Notes: generated by a model from the letters alone, not told the origin. Positions 50,300 to 58,690 are shown, numbered from the stretch's first letter. The stretch: 64,000 nucleotides of DNA from Catellatospora tritici (GCF_019083965.1 NZ_JAHRCY010000002.1:124001-188000), one strand, 5' to 3'. Program-made: numbers and translations.

Positions 50300-51297
50300 C
50301 TCGCGGGGTCGACGGTGGTGGTCTCGTCGAAGGACAACCGCGGGGTGTGGCCGGGCAGTGGGTGGTCCGGGTCGGCGACGCCCAGGCGCAGCACCACGTA
50401 CGCGTGGCCGAGGTGGGACAGGATCCGGCGCATCATCGCCCGCGTCGCGTCGATCTCGATGACCTGGCTGTACGGCAGCACCGCCAACCCCAGCAGCGTG
50501 GCGTGCAGCCATACCGCCGACAGGGCCTGACCCGCGCGCAGCCAGGCGGCCCGGTCGTCCTCGGCACCGAACAGCACCACGTATGTCGAGGCCCTGTCGT
50601 GGCCGCCGCCGACCTCCAGGGTGCCCTGGGTGCCGAAGTCGCGCTCGCCGACGTCGGTCTCGGGTCGCTTGTCCGGGATGACCTCGGGCGGCAGGCCGGT
50701 GCCCGCGGGTCGGTCAGGGCCGGTCCATTGGGCCGTCTCGGCCTGCCACGACGGCTCGGTGGCGGCGGCGTCCTCGGCGTGGGACACGGCCACGGCCAGC
50801 TCGGTGGCCTGGTCGGCGGTCAGCCGGTGCAGGTCGACGCCGACCGCGCCCGCGACGCGGCGCAGCTCCTCGAGCTGCTCGCCGGTGACCGGGATGTCGA
50901 CGTTGGGCCGCCGGTCGGTGTGGCGCAGCTGGATCGCCTGCGCCAGGCGGACCGCGTCGGCGGTGACCGGGGTGTCGCCGTCGACCGTCAACGTCGCCAG
51001 GTGCTCGGGACGGTCCGGGTCGGGCAGCGGGCGTACGGCGACCTGGTACCCCTGGGCGTGCAGCGCAACCTGCGCGTGGTGCAGCGCGGCACCGCAGCTG
51101 ACCAGCAGCATCCGCTGGTCGGGGTCGGTGCCGGGCAGGCTGCGGGACGTGTCGGCGAACAGGTCCAGGCGATCGGGGTGCACCTGCCAGTGCCACGGCT
51201 GGGTGTTGTGGATGGACGGGGCGCGTCCGGCCGCCTCGGCCGCCGCGGCGTACGCGGCGGCGGGGGCGCGGTGGTGCGCGTCGTCGGACGTCGTCAT
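50296..51297 (-). CDS. Acg-family FMN-binding nitroreductase-like protein
   Basis: A 333-residue protein of the Acg group (large nitroreductase-like proteins related to M. tuberculosis Rv2032). Features: RAPSIHNTQPWHWQVHPDRLDLFAD near the N-terminus, SCGAALHHAQVALHAQGYQVAVRPLPDP, LRHTDRRPNVDIPV, and LWLHATLLGLAVLPYSQVIE in the C-terminal half. The Acg protein sequesters FMN and is induced by hypoxia in mycobacteria. ATG 51297 precedes MTTSDDAHH. The 160-base region upstream has a hairpin but no clear DevR box. Confidence 0.88.
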   Translation of the reverse strand: MTTSDDAHHRAPAAAYAAAAEAAGRAPSIHNTQPWHWQVHPDRLDLFADTSRSLPGTDPDQRMLLVSCGAALHHAQVALHAQGYQVAVRPLPDPDRPEHLATLTVDGDTPVTADAVRLAQAIQLRHTDRRPNVDIPVTGEQLEELRRVAGAVGVDLHRLTADQATELAVAVSHAEDAAATEPSWQAETAQWTGPDRPAGTGLPPEVIPDKRPETDVGERDFGTQGTLEVGGGHDRASTYVVLFGAEDDRAAWLRAGQALSAVWLHATLLGLAVLPYSQVIEIDATRAMMRRILSHLGHAYVVLRLGVADPDHPLPGHTPRLSFDETTTVDPAS

Positions 51298-51336
51298 CGG
51301 GTCTCCCTTGAGTCGCCTCCAGTGCACGCCACCGTC

Positions 51337-51356
51337 CGCCTCCGGCACCGGAGGCG
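51337..51356 (-). terminator. Hairpin downstream of the SLOG gene
   Basis: CGCCTCCGG pairs perfectly with CCGGAGGCG. It is in the gap after the SLOG gene and before the nitroreductase gene, both on the minus strand. It probably ends the SLOG transcript. Confidence 0.55.
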
Positions 51357-51459
51357 AAGGTGCTGCCGGCCCGGGACCTTCGTCCCGAACCGGCGCCGTG
51401 CCACTGACTCAACGGAGATCGCGCCGGACGCGGTGCGGTCGCAGGCGCGACAGGGCAGC

Positions 51460-51933
51460 TCAGGCGCGTCGCACGCCGGGCGGCCAGACGACGGTCACCG
51501 GCACGCCCACTTCCCGGGCGTACGCCACCACGTCGGCCGTGCCGCCATGGCCGCGCGCGGCCTGCCCGTCCCAGACCGCGACGAGCAGGTCGGCACCGCG
51601 CACCATGAACTCGCTGGCCAGCCGGTAGGCCTCGTCGTCGGAGGCGGTGGCGGCCAGCCGGTGCACCACGACGGCACCGGCCAGCAGCTCGTCATAGGCG
51701 GCCAGCGCGGGTGGCGGCACGTGCTCGCGGTAGTCCGCGGCCGGGACGACCGCCTCGACGACCCCGCCGAGCTCGTGCACCACCCGCGCGAACAGCTGGT
51801 CCGCGCCGTCGGCCAGGCAGGTCAACCCCACCACCGGCGAGTACGTCGGCAGCGCGGCACGCAGCGTCTCCGCGACGTACCGCGCCACCTCGGGGGTCAG
51901 GTCCCGGTGGCCGGTGACCGCGACCCGGCTCAC
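51460..51933 (-). CDS. SLOG-fold (LOG/TIR-like Rossmann) protein
   Basis: A 157-residue protein with a Rossmann-like arrangement: VAVTGHRDLTPEVARYVAETLRAALP, then VGLTCLADGADQLFARVVHELGG and ADLLVAVWDGQAARGHGGTADVVAYAREVGVPVTVVW. The GHR and GGTADVV motifs match SLOG-superfamily domains that bind nucleotides or nucleotide-derived signals; some act in conflict systems, others in tRNA or cytokinin chemistry. GTG 51933 lies 1 base after the endonuclease gene stop, so the two form a tight operon. Confidence 0.75.
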   Translation of the reverse strand: MSRVAVTGHRDLTPEVARYVAETLRAALPTYSPVVGLTCLADGADQLFARVVHELGGVVEAVVPAADYREHVPPPALAAYDELLAGAVVVHRLAATASDDEAYRLASEFMVRGADLLVAVWDGQAARGHGGTADVVAYAREVGVPVTVVWPPGVRRA

Positions 51934-51934
51934 C

Positions 51935-53107
51935 TCAGCTGCCCCAGATCGCCGTGGCCCACTCGGGGTGGTCGATGAACGGGTTGCGGTTGCCCTGCCA
52001 GCTGTCGTAGATGACCTGGTTGCGGCGCTTCTCGAAGGCGTCCGGCGGGTCCTGCAGGTTCCACTGCAGCAGCAGCGACAGCTTGCCGAAGTAGGGCGCC
52101 GACCCGTTGCCGACGGTGTTGTTCAGCTCCAGGTTGGCGAAGCCGTCGTCGCCCTCGTACCGGATGGCCATGTACATCAGCATGCGCGCCACGTCGCCCT
52201 TTACCGCGTTGCGCGGCTCCCACGAGTCGGCGTCGGTGTAGTTGCCCGGCGCCTGGTTGGCCGCCGACCCGCCCAGGTCGAAGTCCTTGTTGCCGCGGTC
52301 GGCGTTGACGGAGGCGTCCTCGGGGCGCAGGTGGTGCAGGTCGGTGCCGGGGCCGGTGGCGGTGCCGAAGTCGCCGTGCGACTTGGCCCAGACGTGCTCG
52401 CGGTTCCAGTCGTCCACGCCGTCGCCGTTGGCGGTCTTGCTCTGCGAGCGGCCGCTGTAGATCAGGATGACGTTGTTGGCGTTGTTCGGGTCCTGGTCGG
52501 TGGCGCGCAGCCCGTCCCACACCTGGGCGTACGTCAGCTTGGTCTGCACCTTGATGATGGCGTGCAGCGCGGTGCGCAGCGCGGTCCCGGACTTGCCGAT
52601 CGCGGTGCGGTAGTAGGTGGTGTCGTACGGCCCCGTCGAGGGCGTCGGTCCGGGCGTCGCGGTGGGGGAGGGCGCGGTGCCGGTGAGGCTCATCGCGCTC
52701 GGGCCCTTGAGCCCCCCGTGTGGCGTGAAGTACGGCGTCAGCGTCCCGGTCACGGTCACCGAGCGGCCCATCAGGCCCGGGTTGGTCTGCAGCCCGAACG
52801 AGCCGCGCCATGCCGTGGTGACCTGGACGTACAGCATATTCGCGGTGCCGGTCTCGGCGGCCGTGTCGGCGATCGCGATGGCGGTGTCGCCGGTGAAGTT
52901 CGACCTGATCACCGTGTTGGTGGCCGTCGGCTGCCCGACGACGTATCCGGCGACCGTCGCGACGCGACCGTCCTGCGCGGCCAGGGCGGCGGCGACGGTC
53001 AGCGGGGGAGCGGCCGACGCCGACACCGGGATGACGGCGGTGACGACGGCAACGGCGACAACGAGGATCGCTCCGAGTCGCGCGGGGGTGAGAGTGGGGG
53101 GCCTCAT
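51935..53107 (-). CDS. Secreted endonuclease I (EndA/NucM family) with N-terminal OB-fold domain
   Basis: A 390-residue exported nuclease. A signal peptide (LGAILVVAVAVVTAVIPVSASA) precedes an OB-fold domain (about 35-140; ALAAQDGRVATVAGYVVGQPTATNT, YFTPHGGLKGPSAMSLTGT). A Pro/Thr linker leads to the endonuclease I domain (about 165-390) with the His-Me motif DWNREHVWAKSHGDFG and DLHHLRPEDASVNADRGNKDFD. It should degrade extracellular DNA or RNA non-specifically for nutrition. The SLOG gene follows 1 base after its stop. Confidence 0.92.
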   Translation of the reverse strand: MRPPTLTPARLGAILVVAVAVVTAVIPVSASAAPPLTVAAALAAQDGRVATVAGYVVGQPTATNTVIRSNFTGDTAIAIADTAAETGTANMLYVQVTTAWRGSFGLQTNPGLMGRSVTVTGTLTPYFTPHGGLKGPSAMSLTGTAPSPTATPGPTPSTGPYDTTYYRTAIGKSGTALRTALHAIIKVQTKLTYAQVWDGLRATDQDPNNANNVILIYSGRSQSKTANGDGVDDWNREHVWAKSHGDFGTATGPGTDLHHLRPEDASVNADRGNKDFDLGGSAANQAPGNYTDADSWEPRNAVKGDVARMLMYMAIRYEGDDGFANLELNNTVGNGSAPYFGKLSLLLQWNLQDPPDAFEKRRNQVIYDSWQGNRNPFIDHPEWATAIWGS

Positions 53108-53290
53108 GGCACGAGATGCTATGCGGTGGCGACGGGTGGCAGAAGAGGTGTAACGCCGCCGTGCGAGCCGATCGGCGGGCGCCGCCGTCCATCCAGGACG
53201 GTGACCTCGGTCAATGCGAGCCGCGTGCGCTCGAGTGAATTCTCGGAGTCATCGCAGGTGGTGGCGGCGTGGAAATGTAAGAATCGCAAT

Positions 53291-53692
53291 ATGCTCGACA
53301 CTGCCCGTGTCTCCACCCGGCTGCCCTGCCAAGACCTGGCGCGCGCCCGCGCCTTCTACGCCGACAAGCTCGGCCTGGAGCCGGTCGCCCAGCGGCCGGG
53401 CGGCCTGCTCTACGAGTGCGCGGCGGGCCGCTTCGCGCTGTTCCAGTCCGCGGGCGTGCCGTCGGGCACGCACACCCAGATCGCGTTCGAGGTCGACGAC
53501 ATCGAGGCGGTGGTGGCGGAGCTGCGCGCCCGCGGCGTGGAGTTCGAGCGGGTCGACCTGCCCGGCCTGCGTACCGTCGACGGCATCGCCGCGGTCGAGG
53601 GCAACTATCCGCACGTCGGCCGGGGCGAGCGCGCGGCGTGGCTGCGTGACAGCGAGGGCAACCTCATCGGCATCGGTCAACCGGTGCGCTGA
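53291..53692 (+). CDS. VOC-superfamily (glyoxalase-like) protein
   Basis: A 133-residue VOC protein: VSTRLPCQDLARARAFYADKLGLEPVAQRPGGLLYECAAGRFALFQSAG, and the closing AWLRDSEGNLIGIGQPVR with a metal-ligand Glu. It may be a lyase or resistance protein. ATG 53291 lies in an unusually AT-rich stretch (AAATGTAAGAATCGCAATATG), which probably includes the promoter (TGTAAGAAT). No ribosome site is visible, so it may be leaderless or use a weak site. Confidence 0.85.
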   Translation: MLDTARVSTRLPCQDLARARAFYADKLGLEPVAQRPGGLLYECAAGRFALFQSAGVPSGTHTQIAFEVDDIEAVVAELRARGVEFERVDLPGLRTVDGIAAVEGNYPHVGRGERAAWLRDSEGNLIGIGQPVR

Positions 53693-53772
53693 GCCGGTAT
53701 CGCTTGTGGACCGACAGTCGGTCGCCTCCCGAAGTGGTAGAGCGGCGCGCCCGTAGTCGTCGGCGTCCGGGG

Positions 53773-54192
53773 TCAGACCAGCGGCTTGGTCCAGCGGGAG
53801 AACTGCGGCTCCAACCGGTAGCCCGCCGCGCTCCAGGCGGGCAGGGCGAGCTCGTTGGCGTCGAGCACCATCGCGTCGGCGCGGACGCCGCCCAGCGTCA
53901 CGAAACGGCGCTCGGCCGCGTCGAGCAGGGCCTTGCCGATGCCCTGACGGCGGCGCTCGGGGTGCACCGCGAAGCGGTACAGGTGGCAGCGCCACCCGTC
54001 CCAGCCCGCGATCAGCGAGCCGACGATCTCGTCGCCGTCGACGGCCAGCAGCAGCGCGTCCGGATCACGGTCGATCAGGCGGGTCACGGCCGGGGCGGCG
54101 TCGTGGCGGTCGGTGCCCTCGGCGGCGAGCAGCCAGAACGTCAGCACCGCGGCGACATCGGCGTGATCGGCGGTACGCAGCATGAGTCCCAT
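53773..54192 (-). CDS. GNAT acetyltransferase
   Basis: A 139-residue N-acetyltransferase: MLRTADHADVAAVLTFWLLAAEGTDR, the acetyl-CoA loop HLYRFAVHPERRRQGIGKALLDAAERRF, and a C-terminal GYRLEPQFSRWTKPLV. It is a small member of the Rim/PA4794-like group with an unknown amine substrate. Alternative start ATG 54183. The hydrolase gene on the same strand begins upstream after 76 bases. Confidence 0.88.
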   Translation of the reverse strand: MGLMLRTADHADVAAVLTFWLLAAEGTDRHDAAPAVTRLIDRDPDALLLAVDGDEIVGSLIAGWDGWRCHLYRFAVHPERRRQGIGKALLDAAERRFVTLGGVRADAMVLDANELALPAWSAAGYRLEPQFSRWTKPLV

Positions 54193-54267
54193 GCGGTGAT
54201 CTTCGCAAAGGTCGGTCGGCGCGGGCGGAACCGGTCGGCTCTCGTCGGATGACGACAGCCGCGAGGT

Positions 54268-55020
54268 TCAGCCGCGGCGGACCGGCATCAGCGTCGGGGC
54301 GGGCTCGCCGGTGAGGAAGTCGGCGACCAGGCGCGTGCACAGGTCGGGCTGCTCCAGCAGCAGCGTGTGCGAGGCGTTCGGGAGCACAGCCAGCTGCGCC
54401 TGCGGCAAGGCGTGATAGAGCGAGAGCGTGTGCTGGGGCGATACCGCGTCGTCGTCGCCGACCAGGACGAGCGCGCGGCAGCGCACGGCCTTGAGTTCGG
54501 CCTCGGTCAGGGCCAGTTCGTCGGCGGTGGCGGCGATCTTGTCGACGACGACGGCCAGGTGTTCGGCGCCATCGGGGGAGACCTCGCCGTGGGCGTCGTA
54601 GATGACCCGCGGGATGTCGGCGGGCCGGGCCGGGGGCAGCAACCAGCCGTCGCGGTGGTACGCGCCGCTGATCAGCACCAGTCGCTCGACCAGGTCGGGC
54701 CGGGCGAGCGCCACCAGCAGCGCCACCACCGCACCCGCGCTGTAGCCGACCAGGCGGACCGGCCCGGTGACCGCGTCGAGGAACGCCACGGTGTCCTCGG
54801 CCATCAGATGCGCGCTGATCGGACCGCCGGGGTCGGCGGTATGCCCGTGGCCGCGTCGCTCGGGCAGGTACAGGGCGAACCGGTCGGCCAGGGTGGCGAG
54901 GTTGCCATCGAAGCAGCGCGAGTCGATCAGCGCGCCGTGCAGCAGGACCACCGGCTCACCGGCGCCGCGCTGGTCGTACCAGGTGTGCACGCCGTTGAGG
55001 TCGACATACCGCGCGGCCAT
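54268..55020 (-). CDS. Alpha/beta hydrolase
   Basis: A 250-residue alpha/beta hydrolase with the oxyanion motif VVLLHGALIDSRCFD, nucleophile elbow LVGYSAGAVVALLVA, the acid in LVGDDDAVSPQHTL and the base in LPNASHTLLLEQPD. The cap is short. It could be an esterase or haloalkane-type enzyme; the substrate is open. ATG 55020. It is divergent from the ArsR-SRPBCC operon, and the ArsR operator region may also control it. Confidence 0.9.
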   Translation of the reverse strand: MAARYVDLNGVHTWYDQRGAGEPVVLLHGALIDSRCFDGNLATLADRFALYLPERRGHGHTADPGGPISAHLMAEDTVAFLDAVTGPVRLVGYSAGAVVALLVALARPDLVERLVLISGAYHRDGWLLPPARPADIPRVIYDAHGEVSPDGAEHLAVVVDKIAATADELALTEAELKAVRCRALVLVGDDDAVSPQHTLSLYHALPQAQLAVLPNASHTLLLEQPDLCTRLVADFLTGEPAPTLMPVRRG

Positions 55021-55090
55021 GTCGCAGAGCTTGCCGGATCGGTGATCGTTTCGCTGTCCCGGTTGCGGGGGAGGACCGTGAGGTGCATAC

Positions 55091-55121
55091 TCAACTTGTT
55101 GGTTAAACAACCGAATGGTTG
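55091..55121. promoter_or_regulatory. Putative ArsR operator between hydrolase and ArsR-SRPBCC genes
   Basis: The stretch TCAACTTGTTGGTTAAACAA followed by CCGAATGGTTGA contains overlapping dyads: GTTG-6-CAAC and CAACC-4-GGTTG. It is AT-rich against the surroundings and ends 17 bases before the ArsR start codon. Confidence 0.5.
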
Positions 55122-55137
55122 AATAAGGAGGACGGGC

Positions 55138-55476
55138 TTGGACCAGCTCAGCGTGATCTTCGCGGCGCTGGCCGACCCCACCCGACGGGCCATCCTGGCC
55201 CGGCTGGCCGAGGGGGAGGCGACTGTCAACCAGCTCGCCGAGCCGTTCCCGATCAGCCTGCAGGCGGTCTCCAAGCACCTCAAGGTGCTGGAGCAGGCCG
55301 GGCTGATCACCCGCGGCAAGGACGCCCAGTGGCGCCCCTGCCGCCTGGAAGCAGCTCCGCTGCGCGCGGTCGTGGACTGGGCCGACCAGTACCGCCGCTT
55401 CTGGGAAGCGCGTTACGACCGTTTGGACGACTACCTGCGGACCCTGGGCAAGGGTTCGCCGACACAGGAGGACTGA
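55138..55476 (+). CDS. ArsR-family repressor, operon with SRPBCC gene
   Basis: A 112-residue winged-helix protein: VIFAALADPTRRAILARLAEGEATVNQLAEPFPISLQAVSKHLKVLEQAGLITRGKDAQWRPCRLE. It belongs to the metal-free ArsR group that is nearly always encoded beside an SRPBCC (AHSA1) protein. TTG 55138 is set by AAGGAGG at 55125-55131. The SRPBCC gene begins 1 base after the stop. Confidence 0.9.
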   Translation: MDQLSVIFAALADPTRRAILARLAEGEATVNQLAEPFPISLQAVSKHLKVLEQAGLITRGKDAQWRPCRLEAAPLRAVVDWADQYRRFWEARYDRLDDYLRTLGKGSPTQED

Positions 55477-55477
55477 G

Positions 55478-55939
55478 ATGGACCTGGACGTCAAGGTGCA
55501 GGGTGACCTGGAGATCGTGCTGACGCGCTCCTTCGACGCGCCGCTGGAGCTGGTGTGGGAGGCGCACACCAAGGCCGAGCACCTCAAGCACTGGTGGGCG
55601 CGCGGCCACGAGTGCGACGCGGAGCTCGACTTCCGGCCCGGCGGCAAGTGGCGCTTCGTCGAGCACGGCCCGGACGGGCAGGAGTGGGCGTTCCGCGGCG
55701 AGGTGCGGGAGATCGTGCCGATGGAGCTCATCGTGCAGACGTTCGAGTGGGAGGGCCTGCCGGGACACATCTCGGTGGAGCGGCTGGAGTTCGCGTTCCG
55801 CGACGGCCTGACCGTGCTGACCGGCACCTCGACCTTCGCCAACCGGGAGGACCGCGACGGCATGGTGGCCTCCGGCATGGAGCACGGCGCCCGCGACTCC
55901 TACCGTGCGCTGGAGAACTACCTCAAGACGATGGCGTGA
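55478..55939 (+). CDS. SRPBCC (AHSA1/START-like) domain protein
   Basis: A 153-residue START-fold protein: LEIVLTRSFDAPLELVWEAHTKAEHLKHWWARGHECDAELDFRPGGKWRFVEHGPDGQEWAFRGEVREIV, and the C-terminal EHGARDSYRALENYLKTMA. The hydrophobic cavity binds a lipid-like ligand; genes of this type are typically paired with an ArsR repressor, as here. Function in stress or ligand sensing is likely but unproven. A 12-base-stem terminator follows. Confidence 0.93.
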   Translation: MDLDVKVQGDLEIVLTRSFDAPLELVWEAHTKAEHLKHWWARGHECDAELDFRPGGKWRFVEHGPDGQEWAFRGEVREIVPMELIVQTFEWEGLPGHISVERLEFAFRDGLTVLTGTSTFANREDRDGMVASGMEHGARDSYRALENYLKTMA

Positions 55940-55949
55940 ACCACGCCGA

Positions 55950-55978
55950 GGTCCCGCCGGTCGGACACCGGCGGGACC
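55950..55978. terminator. Bidirectional terminator
   Basis: GGTCCCGCCGGT pairs with ACCGGCGGGACC across a 5-base loop between the convergent SRPBCC and TauE/SafE genes. Confidence 0.85.
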
Positions 55979-55985
55979 GGGTCCG

Positions 55986-56753
55986 CTAGTAGGCCAGTAG
56001 TTTGACCAGGGCGGCCAGGCCGATCACGACGATGGTCGCGCGCAGTGCGACGGGGGGCAGGCGGCGACCCCAGCGGCCGCCCACCAGGCCGCCGACGACC
56101 GAGCCGAGGGCGAGCAGGAGCGCGGGCGCCCAGGCGACCATGCCCAGCGCGATGAACAGCGCCGCGGCGACCCCGTTGACCAGGGCGGCGAGCAGGTTCT
56201 TGATCCCGTTGACCCATTGCAGGTCGGTGGAGAGCAGCACCCCGAGCAGGCCGAGCAGCAGTACCCCCTGGGCGGCGCCGAAGTAGCCGCCGTACACGCC
56301 CGCGCCGAAGATGCCGAGCAGCAGCAGCGGCCCCGCCTGGGGCCGGTCGTCGTGCTGGTGGGTGGCCAGCCGCCGGGCCAGCCACGGCTGGGCCACGACC
56401 AGCACCAGGGCCAGCGCGATCAGCACCGGCACGATGGCCTTGAACGCGCCGGGCGGCAGCTTGAGCAGCAGGATGCCGCCGGTGAGCGCGCCGAGCACGC
56501 TGGCGGTGCCCAGGCGCAGCAGCAGCGGGCGGTGCCCGGCCAGGCCGTGGCGGTAGGCGTACGCGCCGGACAGCGAGCCGGGCACCAGGCCGACCGTGTT
56601 GGAGACGTTGGCGACCACGGGCGGGTAGCCGAGTGCGAGCAGCACCGGGAAGGTGACCAGCGTGCCGGAGCCGACCACCGCGTTGATCGCCCCGGCGGCG
56701 AAGCCCGCGACCAGGACGGTCAGCGCCTCGGCCAGGTTGAGGGTCACGCCCAT
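55986..56753 (-). CDS. TauE/SafE-type sulfite/anion exporter (TSUP family)
   Basis: A 255-residue membrane protein with eight segments and the internal repeat of the TSUP family: GFAAGAINAVVGSGTLVTFPVLLALGYPPVVANVSNTVGLVPGSLSGAY in the first half and GIFGAGVYGGYFGAAQGVLLLGLLG in the second. The family exports sulfite, sulfoacetate or related anions. ATG 56753 (MGVTLNLAEAL) is the natural start. It is divergent from nothing nearby; the CGNR gene lies upstream on the same strand after a 97-base gap. Confidence 0.92.
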   Translation of the reverse strand: MGVTLNLAEALTVLVAGFAAGAINAVVGSGTLVTFPVLLALGYPPVVANVSNTVGLVPGSLSGAYAYRHGLAGHRPLLLRLGTASVLGALTGGILLLKLPPGAFKAIVPVLIALALVLVVAQPWLARRLATHQHDDRPQAGPLLLLGIFGAGVYGGYFGAAQGVLLLGLLGVLLSTDLQWVNGIKNLLAALVNGVAAALFIALGMVAWAPALLLALGSVVGGLVGGRWGRRLPPVALRATIVVIGLAALVKLLAY

Positions 56754-56850
56754 GCGCTGCTTCCCGCCTCTCCGTCCGCCGGGTCCCGGCGGCCCGACCT
56801 GGCGCAGCATAGATCCGCTGCGGGCCGGGACCGACGCCCTGCGAAGAAGA

Positions 56851-57393
56851 TCACGTCCGGGACGCGGCCTTGCGGGCCCGGTACGCGCTGACGGCGGCGC
56901 GGTTGCCGCATCCGGCGTCGCAGAAGCGCTTGGACCGGTTCTTCGACAGGTCCACGACCACGTTGCCGCAGCCGGGGAACTCGCAGATGCGCAGCCGCCC
57001 CCTCTCGCCGCCGCGGATGACGTCGACGAAGGCCATGGCGGCCTCGACGGCCAGCCGGGCGGCCAGCGGCGCGTTGGCCGGGGTCGCGTGCAGGTGATAC
57101 GGCCAGTTGTCGTGCCGGACCAGCCGGGGGAGTGCTTCGTGCTCGCGGAGCAGGCCGTTGACGATGTCCACGGCCTCGTCCTCGTCGGTCTCCCAGACGC
57201 GGCGCAGCCGGGGACGCAGCTGCCGCACGGACTGCAGCTCGGCGGCAGTGTGCGTGCGCGACCCGGTGAAGCCGTGGGCGGCCAGGAATGCGTCCAGCGC
57301 GGCGAGGTCGGGCAGCCCTTCAGGGTCGGCGGCGGTGTTGACCAGGGCCGCCGCCGCGATCAGCGCCTCCTCGGTGTCATGAGCAAAGAGCAT
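56851..57393 (-). CDS. CGNR zinc-finger / ABATE-domain regulator
   Basis: A 180-residue protein with an N-terminal ABATE domain (EEALIAAAALVNTAADPEGLPDLAALDAFLAAHGF) and a C-terminal CGNR zinc finger: CEFPGCGNVVVDLSKNRSKRFCDAGCGNRAAVSAYRARK, with four zinc-ligand Cys residues. The family is presumed to bind DNA. It is divergent from the EamA exporter gene across 86 bases, the usual layout for a regulator and its target. ATG 57393 has AGGAG 6 bases upstream. Confidence 0.93.
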   Translation of the reverse strand: MLFAHDTEEALIAAAALVNTAADPEGLPDLAALDAFLAAHGFTGSRTHTAAELQSVRQLRPRLRRVWETDEDEAVDIVNGLLREHEALPRLVRHDNWPYHLHATPANAPLAARLAVEAAMAFVDVIRGGERGRLRICEFPGCGNVVVDLSKNRSKRFCDAGCGNRAAVSAYRARKAASRT

Positions 57394-57479
57394 CTTGACT
57401 CCTATCATGTACCGGGCGTACTGTCATCAGCATAGCCGTCTTTTGGTTATTACGCGCGGCTGGATCGAGGTGTCTCACC

Positions 57480-58442
57480 ATGCATACCCAACGTCCGACC
57501 GGCCTCGGCCTCGGCCTGGCCGTGATCTCGGCGGCCACCTTCGCGACCTCGGGCTCCTTCGCCCACTCGCTGATGGACGCGGGCTGGTCCGCCACCGCCG
57601 CCGTGGCCGCCCGCATCGGCGTCGCCGCCCTGGTGCTGGTCGTGCCGACGATCATCGCGCTGCGCGGGCGCTGGCACGTGCTCGGCCGCAGCGCCGGCCC
57701 CGTCGCGCTGTACGGCCTGCTCGCCGTCGGCGGCGCCCAGGTCGGCTTCTTCAACGCGGTGCGCTACCTGCCCGTCGGCGTGGCGCTGCTGCTGGAGTAC
57801 CTGGGCATCATCCTGGTCGTGTTCTGGATGTGGGCCGCGCACGGCCAGCGGCCGGGGCGGCTGACCATCGCCGGAGCGGTGGCCGCCGTGATCGGGCTGC
57901 TGCTGATACTCGATCTGACCGGCGGCCGGTTCGAGCTGGTCGGTCTGGTGTGGGGCCTGGTCGCCGCAGTCGGTCTGGCGGTCTACTTCGTGCTGTCGGC
58001 CCGGGTCGACAGCCAACTGCCCTCGGTCGCCATGGCCAGCGGTGGCATGGCCCTCGGCGCGGTGATGCTGGTGGCGCTCGGCGCGGCGGGCCTGCTGCCG
58101 CTGCACGCCACCTTCGGAGACGTCGAGTTCGCGGGCCACCGCGTGAGCTGGCTGGTGCCGCTACTGGGTCTGTCGCTGGTCGCCGCGGTGGTGTCGTACC
58201 TGTGCGGCATCGGGGCGGCGCGGATCCTCGGCGCCCGGATGTCCTCGTTCGTCGGGCTGACCGAGGTGCTGTTCGCCGTTCTCATCGCCTGGCTGGTGCT
58301 GGACGAGCTGCCCACCCGGCTGCAGCTGCTCGGCGGCGTCCTGATCCTGGTCGGCGTCGTGCTGGTCCGGCTGGACGAGGCGCGGCACGAGTCGGCGCAG
58401 GCCCCGTCCGCCGAGCCCGAACTCGTGGGCCAGCGGGCCTAG
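57480..58442 (+). CDS. EamA-family (DMT) metabolite exporter
   Basis: A 320-residue protein with ten membrane segments and two EamA repeats (LGLAVISAATFATSGSFAHSLMDAGWSATAAVAARI first; GLVWGLVAAVGLAVYFVLSARVDSQLPSVAMASGGMALG second). Each repeat ends with a conserved small-residue helix (YLPVGVALLLEYLGIILVVFWMW, GLTEVLFAVLIAWLVLDELP). The family exports amino acids or other metabolites. It is probably controlled by the divergent CGNR protein. A 46-base palindrome follows and may terminate it. Confidence 0.92.
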   Translation: MHTQRPTGLGLGLAVISAATFATSGSFAHSLMDAGWSATAAVAARIGVAALVLVVPTIIALRGRWHVLGRSAGPVALYGLLAVGGAQVGFFNAVRYLPVGVALLLEYLGIILVVFWMWAAHGQRPGRLTIAGAVAAVIGLLLILDLTGGRFELVGLVWGLVAAVGLAVYFVLSARVDSQLPSVAMASGGMALGAVMLVALGAAGLLPLHATFGDVEFAGHRVSWLVPLLGLSLVAAVVSYLCGIGAARILGARMSSFVGLTEVLFAVLIAWLVLDELPTRLQLLGGVLILVGVVLVRLDEARHESAQAPSAEPELVGQRA

Positions 58443-58454
58443 CCCACCGAGCCC

Positions 58455-58528
58455 CGTCCGGATTGCCGCAGTCTTCCGGAAGACTGCGGCAATCCGGACG
58501 AGTATTCGCGCGGTTTCTCCGAAACCGC
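58455..58528 (+). terminator. 46-bp perfect palindrome followed by a second hairpin
   Basis: 58455-58500 is a loop-less palindrome of two 23-base halves centred on CTTCCGGAAG. The next hairpin, GCGGTTTCTCCGAAACCGC (58510-58528), resembles one arm of family A. Together they follow the EamA stop by 12 bases and may be a derived family A element that acts as terminator. Confidence 0.7.
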
Positions 58529-58584
58529 ATTCCGGTGCCGAGGGTGATGCGGCGCGCGGGCTTGCTGCGGTTAACAACTTCGTC

Positions 58585-58659
58585 ATGAGTACTTCGCATT
58601 TCAAGAGAAGGCAGGTGGTGGTTTCGGCTCATACGATCAGCCACGATCCGGGCTGGTAA
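58585..58659 (+). CDS. Possible 24-residue small peptide (speculative)
   Basis: ATG 58585 opens a 24-codon frame with residues MSTSHFKRRQVVVSAHTISH then DPGW and stop at 58657. It lies just upstream of the glycosyltransferase gene, in a gap of 248 bases that is otherwise empty apart from the palindromes. No ribosome site precedes it. It could be a leader or a precursor peptide, but chance cannot be excluded. Confidence 0.25.
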   Translation: MSTSHFKRRQVVVSAHTISHDPGW

Positions 58660-58690
58660 GAGCCTCGGAAACTGTGCTGATTGGTGAACG

